Assembly (NCBI GenBank): GCA_035635475.1
Contig: DASQAZ010000004.1
Coordinates: forward strand, 1-35,435
Reading direction: 5' to 3'
Length of the DNA: 35,435 nucleotides
From: VBOC01 sp035635475
Lineage (GTDB): Bacteria > Bacteroidota > Ignavibacteria > UBA10030 > SZUA-254
Shown here: in pieces, positions 1-8,771 of the stretch
Numbering within the stretch: the stretch's first letter is position 1
Layout: every line of letters starts with the position of its first letter
The notes under the pieces: model-generated
What the model saw: only the letters and a program-made list of their open reading frames with translations
What the model was told of the DNA's origin: nothing
The model's database searches: none
Made by a program: the position numbers and the translations under genes

Positions 1-1856
1 TCGCGGCAAATGCGGGCGGGACTGCCGGTCCGGCCAGCAACTGGCAGGACAGCGGGTCGGTGGTTGCGATTACCGCGTCTCCGAACAGCGGCCTCGGGTA
101 CGCGTTCGGCGGCTGGCGCGGCAAGGGCTCGGGTTCTTATACAGGACCGAACAACCCCGCCTCGGTCACCATGAACGCACCCATTAATGACACGGCGAAC
201 TTTACGCTCTTCCCAGTCCATTTCACGATCACGACGGCGCCTGTTGGCCGCACGATCACCGTCGACGGCACATCCTTCGTAAGCCCGCAGACCTTCACCT
301 GGATTACGGGTTCAAACCACACGGTCGCCGTTCCCGATTCTCAACCGTTGGGGGCGAGGACCCGCTACATGTTCTCAGGCTGGAGCGACGCGGGTGCAAA
401 GAGTCACACGGTCACACCCGTCAGGGATTCGACCGTGACGGCAAGTTTCAGCACGCAGTATTTCCTGGTCATGAACGCAAGCGGCGGGGGGACGGTTGCT
501 CCGGCGAGCAATTGGTATAACAGCGGACAACTGGTGCCGATCAGCGCAACACCCAATTCAGGATACTCCTTCGGCGGATGGAACGGGGCGGGGAACGGAT
601 CGTATACCGGGCCGAGCGCCTCGGCGAGCGTGACGATGAACGACTCGGTATCGGAGACGGGAAGTTTCGTGCTGATCCCGGTCCATGTCACGATCCAGAC
701 AAACCCGGTGGGAAGATCGTTTACGGTGGACAGCACAACCTACTCGACGACGCAGATATTCACCTGGAGTTTCGGAACGAGCCATACGATTTCGACGGCG
801 ACGCCGCAGGCGGGAACTACGGGGGTGCAGTACGTGTGGAGCAACTGGAGCGACGGGGGAGCGATTGCTCATTCGCTGACTGCAACGGGCGACACGACGA
901 TCGTTGCGAATTTTGCCACACAGTTTTTCCTGACGATGAACACCGACACGGGGGGGACGGTAACGCCCGCAAACGGCTGGTTCAACAGCGGTCAGCTTGT
1001 TACGATTGCTGAGACGCCGAACGCGGGATTCAGGTTCAGCTCGTGGGCCGGAAGCGGGGCGGGATCGTATACGGGCTCAAACAGCTCGCCGACGATCACG
1101 ATGAACGCGCCGATCACGGAAACGGCGAGTTTCGTGCGCTTTACCGCGCAGGTGGTCGTCCAGACCATCCCTGCGGGATTGGTCATCTTCGTCGACAACA
1201 CGCAATATACAAGCCCGCATACATTTACCTGGACGACGGGCTCCAGCCACACGATTGCGCCGGGCGATACGCTAAGCGGGGGCACGGGAATACAGTACGT
1301 CTGGAACACGTGGAGCGACGGGGGTACGAAATCACACGCCGTCAGTCCTTTAAAAGACACCACGTTCACCGCCAATTATACGACCCGGTATTTCCTGACG
1401 ATGACGGCGAATCCGGGCGGGACGGTAGCGCCGGCGAGCGGCTGGTTCAACAGCGGTCAGATCGTATCGATCACGGCGGTGCCTGCGAGCAGGTACAGCT
1501 TCAGCTCCTGGAGCGGGAGCGGAAACGGTTCGTATTCGGGATACACCAACCCATGGCAGGTGACGATGAACGGCCCGATCACAGAGATCGCGAATTTCGC
1601 GCAGAACGCAGTTCAGATCACGATTCAGACGAACCCCCCGGGAAGAACGTACTATTTCGACTACGCGCCCTACACGGCGACACTAACACGGACGGTCTAT
1701 CCGGGCGAGGTGCACAATCTCGATGTTGTCTCTCCGCAGCCAGGTTCGTCGGGTTCACAATACATCTGGAAGAATTGGAGCGACGGCGGATCGGCAGCAC
1801 ACGCGGTAACGATTCCGGATTCGAACGTCACGTACATTGTAACGTACGGCACGCAG
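1..1856 (+). repeat. Higher-order repeat, copy 1 (four units, cut at window edge)
   Basis: This block matches positions 1870-3728 with an offset of 1869 nt. The offset becomes 1872 after one extra codon in the third unit of copy 2. In a 110-nt stretch compared by eye (459 onward against 2328 onward) about seven bases differ, so the two copies are recent duplicates or are kept alike by gene conversion. Confidence 0.9.
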
Positions 1857-4800
1857 TATTTCCTGACGATTGCGGCAAATGCGGGTGGGACGGCGGGTCC
1901 GGCCAGCAGCTGGCAGGACAGCGGATCGGCGGTTACGATTACTGCGTTTCCGAACACCGCCAATGGGTATGCCTTTAGCGGCTGGCGCGGCAAGGGCTCG
2001 GGTTCTTATACAGGACCGAACAACCCGGCCTCGGTCACCATGAACGCGCCCATTAATGACACGGCGAACTTTACGCTCTTCCCCGTCCATTTCACGGTCA
2101 CGACGGCGCCTGTTGGCCGCACGATCACCGTCGACGGCACATCCTTCGTAAGCCCGCAGACCTTCACCTGGATTACGGGCTCGAATCACACGGTCGCCGT
2201 TCCCGACTCTCAACCGTTGGGGGCGAGGACGCGCTACATGTTCTCAGGCTGGAGCGACGCGGGTGCAAAGAGTCACACGATCACACCCGTCAGGGATTCG
2301 ACCGTGACGGCAAGTTTCAGCACGCAGTATTTCCTGGTCATGAACGCAAGCGGGGGAGGGACGGTTGCTCCGCCGAGCAATTGGTATAACAGCGGACAAC
2401 TCGTGGCGATCAGCGCAACACCCAATTCGGGATATTCCTTCGGCGGATGGAACGGGGCGGGAAGCGGTTCTTATACCGGGCCCAGCGCCACGGCGAGCGT
2501 GACGATGAACGACTCGGTTTCGGAGACGGCAAGTTTCGTGCTGATCCCGGTCCATGTCACGATCCAGACAAACCCGGTGGGAAGATCGTTTACGGTGGAC
2601 AGCACAACCTACACGACGACGCAGGTATTCACCTGGAGTTTCGGAACGAGCCATACGATATCGACGGCGACGCCGCAGGCGGGAACCACGGGGGTGCAAT
2701 ACGTATGGAGCAACTGGAGCGACGGGGGACCGATCGCTCATTCGGTGGCCGCAACGAGTGACTCGACGATCATCGCAAACTTCGCGGCGCAGTATTTCTT
2801 AACGATGAGCACCGACACGTCGGCAGGGACGGTCGCTCCGGCGAGTAATTGGTATAATGGCGGACAACTCGTGCCGATCAGCGCAACCCCAAAACCGGGC
2901 TTCACGTTCGGCTCGTGGGCGGGAAGCGGGGCCGGGTCGTATACGGGCTCGAACAGCTCGCCGACCGTCACCATGAATGCTCCGATCACCGAAGCTGCGA
3001 GTTTCGTGCGCTTTACCGCCCAGGTGGTGGTTCAGACCAATCCTGCGGGACTCGTCATCTTCGTCGACAACACGCAATATGCTAGTCCGCATACATTCAC
3101 CTGGACGACGGGCTCCAGCCACACGATTGCGCCGGGCGACACGCTGAGCGGAGGGCCGGGGATACAGTACGTCTGGAACAATTGGAGCGACGGGGGTTTG
3201 AAATCGCATGCGGTTAGTCCGCTGAAGGATACCACCTTCACGGCCAATTACATCACCCGGTATTTCCTGACGATGACGGCGAATCCGGGCGGGACGGTAG
3301 CGCCGGCGAACGGCTGGTTCAACAGCGGTCAGATCGTATCGATCACGGCGGTGCCTGCGAGCAGGTACAGCTTTAACTCCTGGAGCGGGAGCGGAACCGG
3401 TTCGTATTCGGGATACATAAACCCCTCGCAGCTCACGATGAACGGCCCGATCACAGAGATCGCCAGTTTCGCGCAGAACGCAGTTCAGATCACGATTCAG
3501 ACGAACCCGAGCGGGCGGACTTATTACTTCGACGGCTTCCTATTCACGACTCCGCAGACCCGGACGTTTCAGCCGGGAGAAATACATTACCTGGAAGTGT
3601 TCTCCCCCCAGGCCTCATCTCCGGGAAAGCAGTACGTATGGAGAGACTGGAGCGACAGCGGGACGGCGCGGCACCCGGTGACGATTCCGGATTCAGCTGT
3701 CACCTACACGGCAACATTCGGGACGCAGTATTATCTGACGATGGTCGCCCTGACCGGCGGGAGCGTGAGTCCGGCGAGCGACTGGCACGATGCCGGCTCA
3801 GTGGTTCAAATCAGCGCCACGCCGGATCTATCGTATTCATTCCTCGAATGGCGGGGGTCGGGTTTGGGCGCATACACCGGCCCGACCGATACGGCGCTTG
3901 TGACCATGAGAGGCCCGATTACGGATACGGCGAGGTTTACGCAGTATCCCGTTCACGTGACCGTGGGATCGAACCCGCCGGGGCGAACTCTGAAGGTCGA
4001 CGGGAGTTCCTATACAAGCTCGCAGCAATTCACCTGGATTTCCGGTTCGTATCACACCGTCAGCACAACAGTGCTCCAGGGGGATACGCTGACGCGCTAC
4101 AACTGGTTGAATTGGAGCGACGGCGGAGGGATCTCACACACCGTCTCAGCGAATCGCGACACAAGTTTCACTACGAACTTTAATACACAGCACTTCCTGA
4201 AGGTCATTACAGGGAGCGGCGGCACCGTCACGCCTCCGAGCGACTGGCACGATCTCGGCCAGATGGTGACTATCATCGCCAAACCGAACCCGACCTATCA
4301 GTTCGGAGGATGGAACGGCACCGGCTCGGGTTCCTACTCGGGAAATCAGGACACGGCGATCGTGACAGTGAACGCTCCGATCACCGAGTCGGCAAGCTTT
4401 GTCCTGCAGCCCATCAGTGTTACGCTTCGAACAAATCTCCCGGGCAGGACGTTCATCGTTGACAGCGTGAGGTACACATCGACGCAGACGTTCATTTGGC
4501 AATACGGGTCGAACCACACGATCGGCACCCTGACCCCGCAGGCCGGAGCCCCCAGTACACGTCACCTGTTTCGCAACTGGAGCGACGGCGGGGCGCTCTC
4601 TCACCGGATCACGCCGGTCATGGACACTGTGTTCACCGCGAATTTCAGCACGCAGTACTTCCTCTGGATGAGCGCAGACTCCGGCGGCACCGCGAGCCCG
4701 CCAAATAGCTGGCAGGACAGCGCCAGCACCGTTCAGATCACCGGGATTCCCCATCCCGGCTACAGCTTCAGCAGTTGGAACGGAAACGGCAACGGCTCGT

Positions 4801-7800
4801 ACACCGGGACCGGCAATCCGGACAGCGTCGTCATGCTGGAATCACTCGTTCAGACGGCCTCCTTCTCACGCTTCGGAGCTCAGGTTGTCGTTCAATCGAG
4901 CCCGGGCGGACTCTCGATCACGGTGGATGGCGTCAATTACCCGAGTCCGCAGACCTTCACCTGGACCACGGGCTCAGCTCACACGGTCTCGGCTGCCGAT
5001 ACGCAGAGCGGCACCGCAGGGATCCGGTACGTGTGGAACAATTGGAACGACGGAAAGCCGCGCCTCCACGCCGTGACTCCTCTTGGCGACACGACGTTCA
5101 CGGCGAATTTCAAGACGCAATATTACCTGACAATGACGGCCAATGCGGGCGGGACGGTCATACCCCCGAGCGGCTGGTTTACGAACGGACAGAACGTGAC
5201 GCTCACGGCCCTGCCCGACACCCGATATAATTTCAATGTCTGGAGCGGGACCGGTCCGGCGTCGTACACCGGCTACCAGAATCCCGTCACGCTCACGATC
5301 GGCGCACCCACTTCCGAAATTGCGAGTTTCATCCGGAAACCGGTTCAGATCGTGATTCAATCGGTGCCACCCGGACGGCCTTTCTGGTACGACGGATACA
5401 CGTATACAGATCCCCAGACGCGCACGGTCGATCCGGGGGTGGAGCATTTCCTCGGCGCCACATCTCCCCAGCCGATAACACCCTTCGTTCTTCAATATGC
5501 GTTCAAGAATTGGAGCGACGGGGGCGGCGTATTCCACAGCATCTTCCCCGATTCCAACACAACGTATACGATAACATTCAAAACGCAGTACTATCTTACG
5601 CTGGCGGCAGAGACGGGCGGAAACGCGACACCGGCAAGCGATTGGCAGGATAGCGGCAAGGTGGTCTCAATCTATGCGGTTGCGAATGATGGGTTTGGAT
5701 TCCAGCGATGGAGCGGTATCGGAGCAGGCGCTTACGCCGGCTCGCGCAACCCCGCCACGGTTACCATGATGGGCCCCATCAGCGACACGGCGTTCTTCGG
5801 CCCCGGCATCAAGGCGACCTTCGTATCGAATCCGGCGGGCCGCAAAATTACCGTCGATGATTCCACGTACATTGCGCCAAAGAGTCTCAACTGGCTCATC
5901 GGATCGGCCCATACGATCAAAACGGCTTCCCCGCAGAGTGACACGGCCGGAACGAGGTATATATGGAAACAGTGGAGCGACAGCGGGGCGGTCACCCATA
6001 ACATTGCTCCGACGAGAGACACAACAATTGCGGCAAACTTCAGGACGGAGTACTACCTCGCGGTCAGTGCGGGTTCAGGCGGGAGAGCACTGCCTCTCAG
6101 CGGATGGTGCGTGAAGGACTCGAGCGTCCTCCTCCAGGCCTTCCCGGACAGCGGCCAGGGTTTGCTCGAATGGATCGGGACCGGCCCGGCCTCCTACAGC
6201 GGATCGAGCAACCCCGTCAGGATCACCATGACGAGCTGGGTCAATGAAATCGCCCACTTCGGCCGGTTGCTGCCGCCTCCCACGCTTGCAGGAACAGACG
6301 GGGAGACGAATCAGCCGACCTCGAAGATGCTCAACTGGCACACCTATCCCGGTGCGACCTTGTACCAGCTCCAGGTTGCGACCGATTCGCTCTTTGCGAA
6401 TATCATCGTCGATCTTACGACGACCTCCGATACGTCGTTCCAGGTGAATGCTCTGGCGAATCTGACGACGTACTATTGGCATGTGAAGGCAAGGGTCGGG
6501 AATGATATCACCACCTTCTCCGGCTCGAGGAGATTCACGACGATGGCTGCTACCCTCACCGCGATCTCGCCGGTGAGAAATTGGGCGACAAAATTCATAT
6601 TCCCGATCCGCTGGAAGAGCACCGATCTCAGCGGAAACGTCAATATAAAGCTGTCCACGGACGGCGGATACATCTACACGATGATCATGGCGAACGTGCC
6701 GAATTCGGGCAATGCGTCCTGGAGCGTGCCCGACAGCGCCCGGTGGATCTCGTCGAACTGCAAATTGAGAATTGAGTCCGTTCTCAACACCGCCATCTTC
6801 GATGAGAGCTTTGTCTTCTCCATCGCCTCCGGCGCGTTGCCGGCCACGGCGCTCGTTTCGACCTCGATCTCGTACCCCGATGACCGCGCGCCGACCACGG
6901 CGTACCGGCTGGTGGGCGGCCCGGGAATCGTCGACACGGTCAGGGTCAGCAGCATCCTCACGGGAAAACAAAAAATCGACTGGAGGGTCTTCTGGGACAA
7001 CGGGGCGGCCGACAATTATCTGGTCGAGCTTTCGGGAACTTCGAATCTCATAACGGGAGCAGGATACTGGGTATTGAACAAAGGGAACCTGGATGTCTCG
7101 ACGACGATGCGGATGCCGCCGCTCGCGGCCGACGCGACGTTCAGTATCCCTCTGCACGCGGCCTGGAATATCATCGCAAATCCGTTCGACAAAAACGTAA
7201 GCTGGATTTCCGTTCAGGACGCAAACGGACTGCCGGCCGCCGCCCGGATTCTCTCCTACTCCGGTTCGTACGATTCGAGCGGAACGATGCAAACATTCGG
7301 CGGATACTATTACTTCAATGCGTCGAACGCGACCTCGTTGAAGATACCGTATCCGTTTGGCCTGACCCAGCCGATGCGCGCAAGACAGGCGGTGAGGGAG
7401 GATGACGGGTGGAAGGTCCGGCTCTCGTATGAAACCGACATCAACCGCGACGCCGACAATTATATCGGCATCACGCCCGGGGCAAAAGCGGGGTACGACG
7501 AGCTGGAAACGCACAAGCCGCCGCTCTTCCTGGATCAGGGTTTTCTCTATTTCCCGCGGCCGGATTGGGATGCTTCCTACAGCCGGTTCAACACCGACTT
7601 CCGCCCCGCGCTGGGTGACGGACAGGTTTGGGAATTCGAGGTCATGAACCCCCGGAAGTCACGAGGCGTGATTCGCCTCGGAGGCATCGAGGGGATTCCA
7701 GCGGAGAACCAGGTCATATTGGTAGGCGAATACGAGAGCACGCCGATCGACATGCGTAAAGACAATTCATACACGTTCACTCCGGCCGCCGACCGGATGA

Positions 7801-8144
7801 AATTCCGGCTGATCACGGGGAAACAGACATTTGTCGAAAAGGAACTCGGAAAACTCGCGCCGCAGGCATACGAGCTCGCGCAAAACTTCCCCAACCCGTT
7901 CAATTCGACGACGGCGATCAGCGTCAAGCTGCCGGAGGATTCTAAGATCCGCCTCGAAATTTATTCGACGCTCGGTCAACGCATCGCGGAACTGGCCGAC
8001 GGACTCTATACCAGAGGTGTCCACACCTTCCGGTGGCAGGGTACCGACGAAGCGGGCCGCGCCGTGGCGACCGGGGTTTATTTCTACCGGCTGACGTACG
8101 GTACAAACCTGGTTCAATCCAAAAAAATGATTATCGCTAAATAG
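1..8144 (+). CDS. Giant repetitive secreted surface protein with type IX sorting domain (5' end missing)
   Basis: The reading frame is open from the first complete codon (position 3), so the true start lies before the window; at least 2713 residues are present. About thirteen two-part units of roughly 155 residues follow one another. The first half of each unit reads like Y-F-L-T-M..GGTV.P...W...G..V.I.A.P...Y.F..W.G.G.GSYTG and resembles divergent InlB B-repeat/bacterial repeat domains. The second half carries a V-D-x-x-x-Y...F.W..G..H core and ends in W-S-D-G-G. After a final half-unit come a fibronectin III-like domain (about 6270-6540), an Ig-like stretch, a module with W-N-I-I-A-N-P-F, and a type A sorting domain (about the last 95 residues, QNFPNPFNSTT to a K-K-M-I-I-A-K end). 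Family knowledge says such cargo is exported by the type IX system and held at the surface or released; adhesion is an inference. The stop is followed 8 bp later by the next gene. Confidence 0.9.
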   Translation, partial: AANAGGTAGPASNWQDSGSVVAITASPNSGLGYAFGGWRGKGSGSYTGPNNPASVTMNAPINDTANFTLFPVHFTITTAPVGRTITVDGTSFVSPQTFTWITGSNHTVAVPDSQPLGARTRYMFSGWSDAGAKSHTVTPVRDSTVTASFSTQYFLVMNASGGGTVAPASNWYNSGQLVPISATPNSGYSFGGWNGAGNGSYTGPSASASVTMNDSVSETGSFVLIPVHVTIQTNPVGRSFTVDSTTYSTTQIFTWSFGTSHTISTATPQAGTTGVQYVWSNWSDGGAIAHSLTATGDTTIVANFATQFFLTMNTDTGGTVTPANGWFNSGQLVTIAETPNAGFRFSSWAGSGAGSYTGSNSSPTITMNAPITETASFVRFTAQVVVQTIPAGLVIFVDNTQYTSPHTFTWTTGSSHTIAPGDTLSGGTGIQYVWNTWSDGGTKSHAVSPLKDTTFTANYTTRYFLTMTANPGGTVAPASGWFNSGQIVSITAVPASRYSFSSWSGSGNGSYSGYTNPWQVTMNGPITEIANFAQNAVQITIQTNPPGRTYYFDYAPYTATLTRTVYPGEVHNLDVVSPQPGSSGSQYIWKNWSDGGSAAHAVTIPDSNVTYIVTYGTQYFLTIAANAGGTAGPASSWQDSGSAVTITAFPNTANGYAFSGWRGKGSGSYTGPNNPASVTMNAPINDTANFTLFPVHFTVTTAPVGRTITVDGTSFVSPQTFTWITGSNHTVAVPDSQPLGARTRYMFSGWSDAGAKSHTITPVRDSTVTASFSTQYFLVMNASGGGTVAPPSNWYNSGQLVAISATPNSGYSFGGWNGAGSGSYTGPSATASVTMNDSVSETASFVLIPVHVTIQTNPVGRSFTVDSTTYTTTQVFTWSFGTSHTISTATPQAGTTGVQYVWSNWSDGGPIAHSVAATSDSTIIANFAAQYFLTMSTDTSAGTVAPASNWYNGGQLVPISATPKPGFTFGSWAGSGAGSYTGSNSSPTVTMNAPITEAASFVRFTAQVVVQTNPAGLVIFVDNTQYASPHTFTWTTGSSHTIAPGDTLSGGPGIQYVWNNWSDGGLKSHAVSPLKDTTFTANYITRYFLTMTANPGGTVAPANGWFNSGQIVSITAVPASRYSFNSWSGSGTGSYSGYINPSQLTMNGPITEIASFAQNAVQITIQTNPSGRTYYFDGFLFTTPQTRTFQPGEIHYLEVFSPQASSPGKQYVWRDWSDSGTARHPVTIPDSAVTYTATFGTQYYLTMVALTGGSVSPASDWHDAGSVVQISATPDLSYSFLEWRGSGLGAYTGPTDTALVTMRGPITDTARFTQYPVHVTVGSNPPGRTLKVDGSSYTSSQQFTWISGSYHTVSTTVLQGDTLTRYNWLNWSDGGGISHTVSANRDTSFTTNFNTQHFLKVITGSGGTVTPPSDWHDLGQMVTIIAKPNPTYQFGGWNGTGSGSYSGNQDTAIVTVNAPITESASFVLQPISVTLRTNLPGRTFIVDSVRYTSTQTFIWQYGSNHTIGTLTPQAGAPSTRHLFRNWSDGGALSHRITPVMDTVFTANFSTQYFLWMSADSGGTASPPNSWQDSASTVQITGIPHPGYSFSSWNGNGNGSYTGTGNPDSVVMLESLVQTASFSRFGAQVVVQSSPGGLSITVDGVNYPSPQTFTWTTGSAHTVSAADTQSGTAGIRYVWNNWNDGKPRLHAVTPLGDTTFTANFKTQYYLTMTANAGGTVIPPSGWFTNGQNVTLTALPDTRYNFNVWSGTGPASYTGYQNPVTLTIGAPTSEIASFIRKPVQIVIQSVPPGRPFWYDGYTYTDPQTRTVDPGVEHFLGATSPQPITPFVLQYAFKNWSDGGGVFHSIFPDSNTTYTITFKTQYYLTLAAETGGNATPASDWQDSGKVVSIYAVANDGFGFQRWSGIGAGAYAGSRNPATVTMMGPISDTAFFGPGIKATFVSNPAGRKITVDDSTYIAPKSLNWLIGSAHTIKTASPQSDTAGTRYIWKQWSDSGAVTHNIAPTRDTTIAANFRTEYYLAVSAGSGGRALPLSGWCVKDSSVLLQAFPDSGQGLLEWIGTGPASYSGSSNPVRITMTSWVNEIAHFGRLLPPPTLAGTDGETNQPTSKMLNWHTYPGATLYQLQVATDSLFANIIVDLTTTSDTSFQVNALANLTTYYWHVKARVGNDITTFSGSRRFTTMAATLTAISPVRNWATKFIFPIRWKSTDLSGNVNIKLSTDGGYIYTMIMANVPNSGNASWSVPDSARWISSNCKLRIESVLNTAIFDESFVFSIASGALPATALVSTSISYPDDRAPTTAYRLVGGPGIVDTVRVSSILTGKQKIDWRVFWDNGAADNYLVELSGTSNLITGAGYWVLNKGNLDVSTTMRMPPLAADATFSIPLHAAWNIIANPFDKNVSWISVQDANGLPAAARILSYSGSYDSSGTMQTFGGYYYFNASNATSLKIPYPFGLTQPMRARQAVREDDGWKVRLSYETDINRDADNYIGITPGAKAGYDELETHKPPLFLDQGFLYFPRPDWDASYSRFNTDFRPALGDGQVWEFEVMNPRKSRGVIRLGGIEGIPAENQVILVGEYESTPIDMRKDNSYTFTPAADRMKFRLITGKQTFVEKELGKLAPQAYELAQNFPNPFNSTTAISVKLPEDSKIRLEIYSTLGQRIAELADGLYTRGVHTFRWQGTDEAGRAVATGVYFYRLTYGTNLVQSKKMIIAK
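1857..3728 (+). repeat. Higher-order repeat, copy 2 (four units, 1872 nt)
   Basis: Units 5-8 correspond one to one with units 1-4. For example, the second halves carry GRTITVDGTSF in units 1 and 5, GRSFTVDSTTY in 2 and 6, VIFVDNTQY in 3 and 7, and GRTYYFD in 4 and 8. Similarity to copy 1 extends to the DNA level. Confidence 0.9.
3729..5588 (+). repeat. Higher-order repeat, copy 3 (four units, diverged)
   Basis: Units 9-12 keep the same four-type order (GRTLKVDG, GRTFIVDS, LSITVDG, GRPFWYDG) but are much more diverged than copies 1 and 2. This indicates an older duplication of the same four-unit block. Unit 13 (5589-6050) starts a fourth round with a type-1 unit. Confidence 0.8.
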
Positions 8145-8152
8145 GTGACGCC

Positions 8153-8683
8153 ATGATTATGAAAACAATCGATCGATCCAAAAGCGTGATTATTCCCGCG
8201 CTCGTCCCTCTGCTGCTGTTATTGTTTCTGGGGACGCCCGTCTTCGGCCAGGGGAGAAGTGGTGAGGAAGTCCAGACCTCCAATGTAAAGTGGAGTATCA
8301 AGGACGATGTCATCCTCCTCAACTACGATCTCATGGGATCGCCGGATGACGAGTTTGATCTGAGTATTGCCTTGAAGAAGGAAGGCGACGCATCGTTCGC
8401 CGTGGTCCCCAAGGCCGCCGAGGGCGACATCGGGCGCGGTTATTTTGCCGGAAAGGGCCGCGAGATCCGCTGGTTCTACCGGACCGATAACCCCGGCGGA
8501 TTCTCAGGGGAGGGGTATTACTTCGAGATTCACGTGCAGTTAGTGAAGAAGGAAAGCAAGCTGCTCTATTATGCGCTGGGTGCGGCGGCGCTCGCAGGAG
8601 GGATTCTTGCGCTGATCGTGAGTCAAAAGCCCGTTCCACCCACGCCACCGTATGAGCTTCCGGGTCCGCCCGCGCGCCCTTGA
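8153..8683 (+). CDS. Exported small protein with C-terminal membrane segment, function unknown
   Basis: The protein has 176 residues. An N-terminal signal peptide (positively charged start, run of L/I/P, cleavage probably after V-F-G-Q near residue 33) is followed by a soluble region of about 100 residues. A hydrophobic segment (about residues 139-159, Y-Y-A-L-G-A-A-A-L-A-G-G-I-L) and a short proline-rich tail close the protein. AGGTG sits 5-9 bases before the ATG at 8153; a second ATG at 8159 is also possible. The gene begins 8 bp after the giant repeat protein stops, so the two are probably co-transcribed, and it might help anchor or present that protein. I do not recognise a named family; the function is inferred from context only. 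Confidence 0.8.
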   Translation: MIMKTIDRSKSVIIPALVPLLLLLFLGTPVFGQGRSGEEVQTSNVKWSIKDDVILLNYDLMGSPDDEFDLSIALKKEGDASFAVVPKAAEGDIGRGYFAGKGREIRWFYRTDNPGGFSGEGYYFEIHVQLVKKESKLLYYALGAAALAGGILALIVSQKPVPPTPPYELPGPPARP

Positions 8684-8719
8684 GTGACGCGGCGGGCAGG
8701 TGAACGCCTTGGAGCTTAC

Positions 8720-8771
8720 TTACTATTAGGACATTTGTCCTAATAGTAAATAAGGACAATTGTCCTTATTT
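8720..8771. terminator. Two adjacent palindromes between convergent genes (bidirectional terminator or operator-like)
   Basis: Positions 8720-8733 and 8736-8749 are perfect 14-bp inverted arms with 2 bp between them. Positions 8748-8771 form a perfect 24-bp palindrome that covers the stop codon of the minus-strand gene. Both share the core GGACA-N2-TGTCC flanked by T-A-rich arms, with centres 25 bp apart. The position between converging 3' ends suits a bidirectional terminator. The shared symmetric core is more typical of protein-binding sites. Confidence 0.6.

Larger units (their letters stand above)
1..6050 (+). repeat. In-frame tandem array of ~465-nt units
   Basis: Unit starts are set by the aromatic-F/Y-L triplet that opens each unit: 459, 924, 1389, 1857, then further units up to 3729, and on to 5589 and 6051 (the last is only a half-unit). 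Individual units are 462-468 nt, always a multiple of three, so the array stays in frame. The first unit is cut by the window edge. Confidence 0.93.

Noticed and set aside
1..6050. CRISPR-like periodic repeats
   Set aside because: The repeats are long, in frame and coding, with no short repeat/spacer pattern; no cas gene is present.
6075..7514. Long open frame (479 codons) on the minus strand inside the giant repeat gene
   Set aside because: It is the antisense shadow of a GC-rich coding region; arginine/glycine-rich translation with no recognisable domain or ribosome site.
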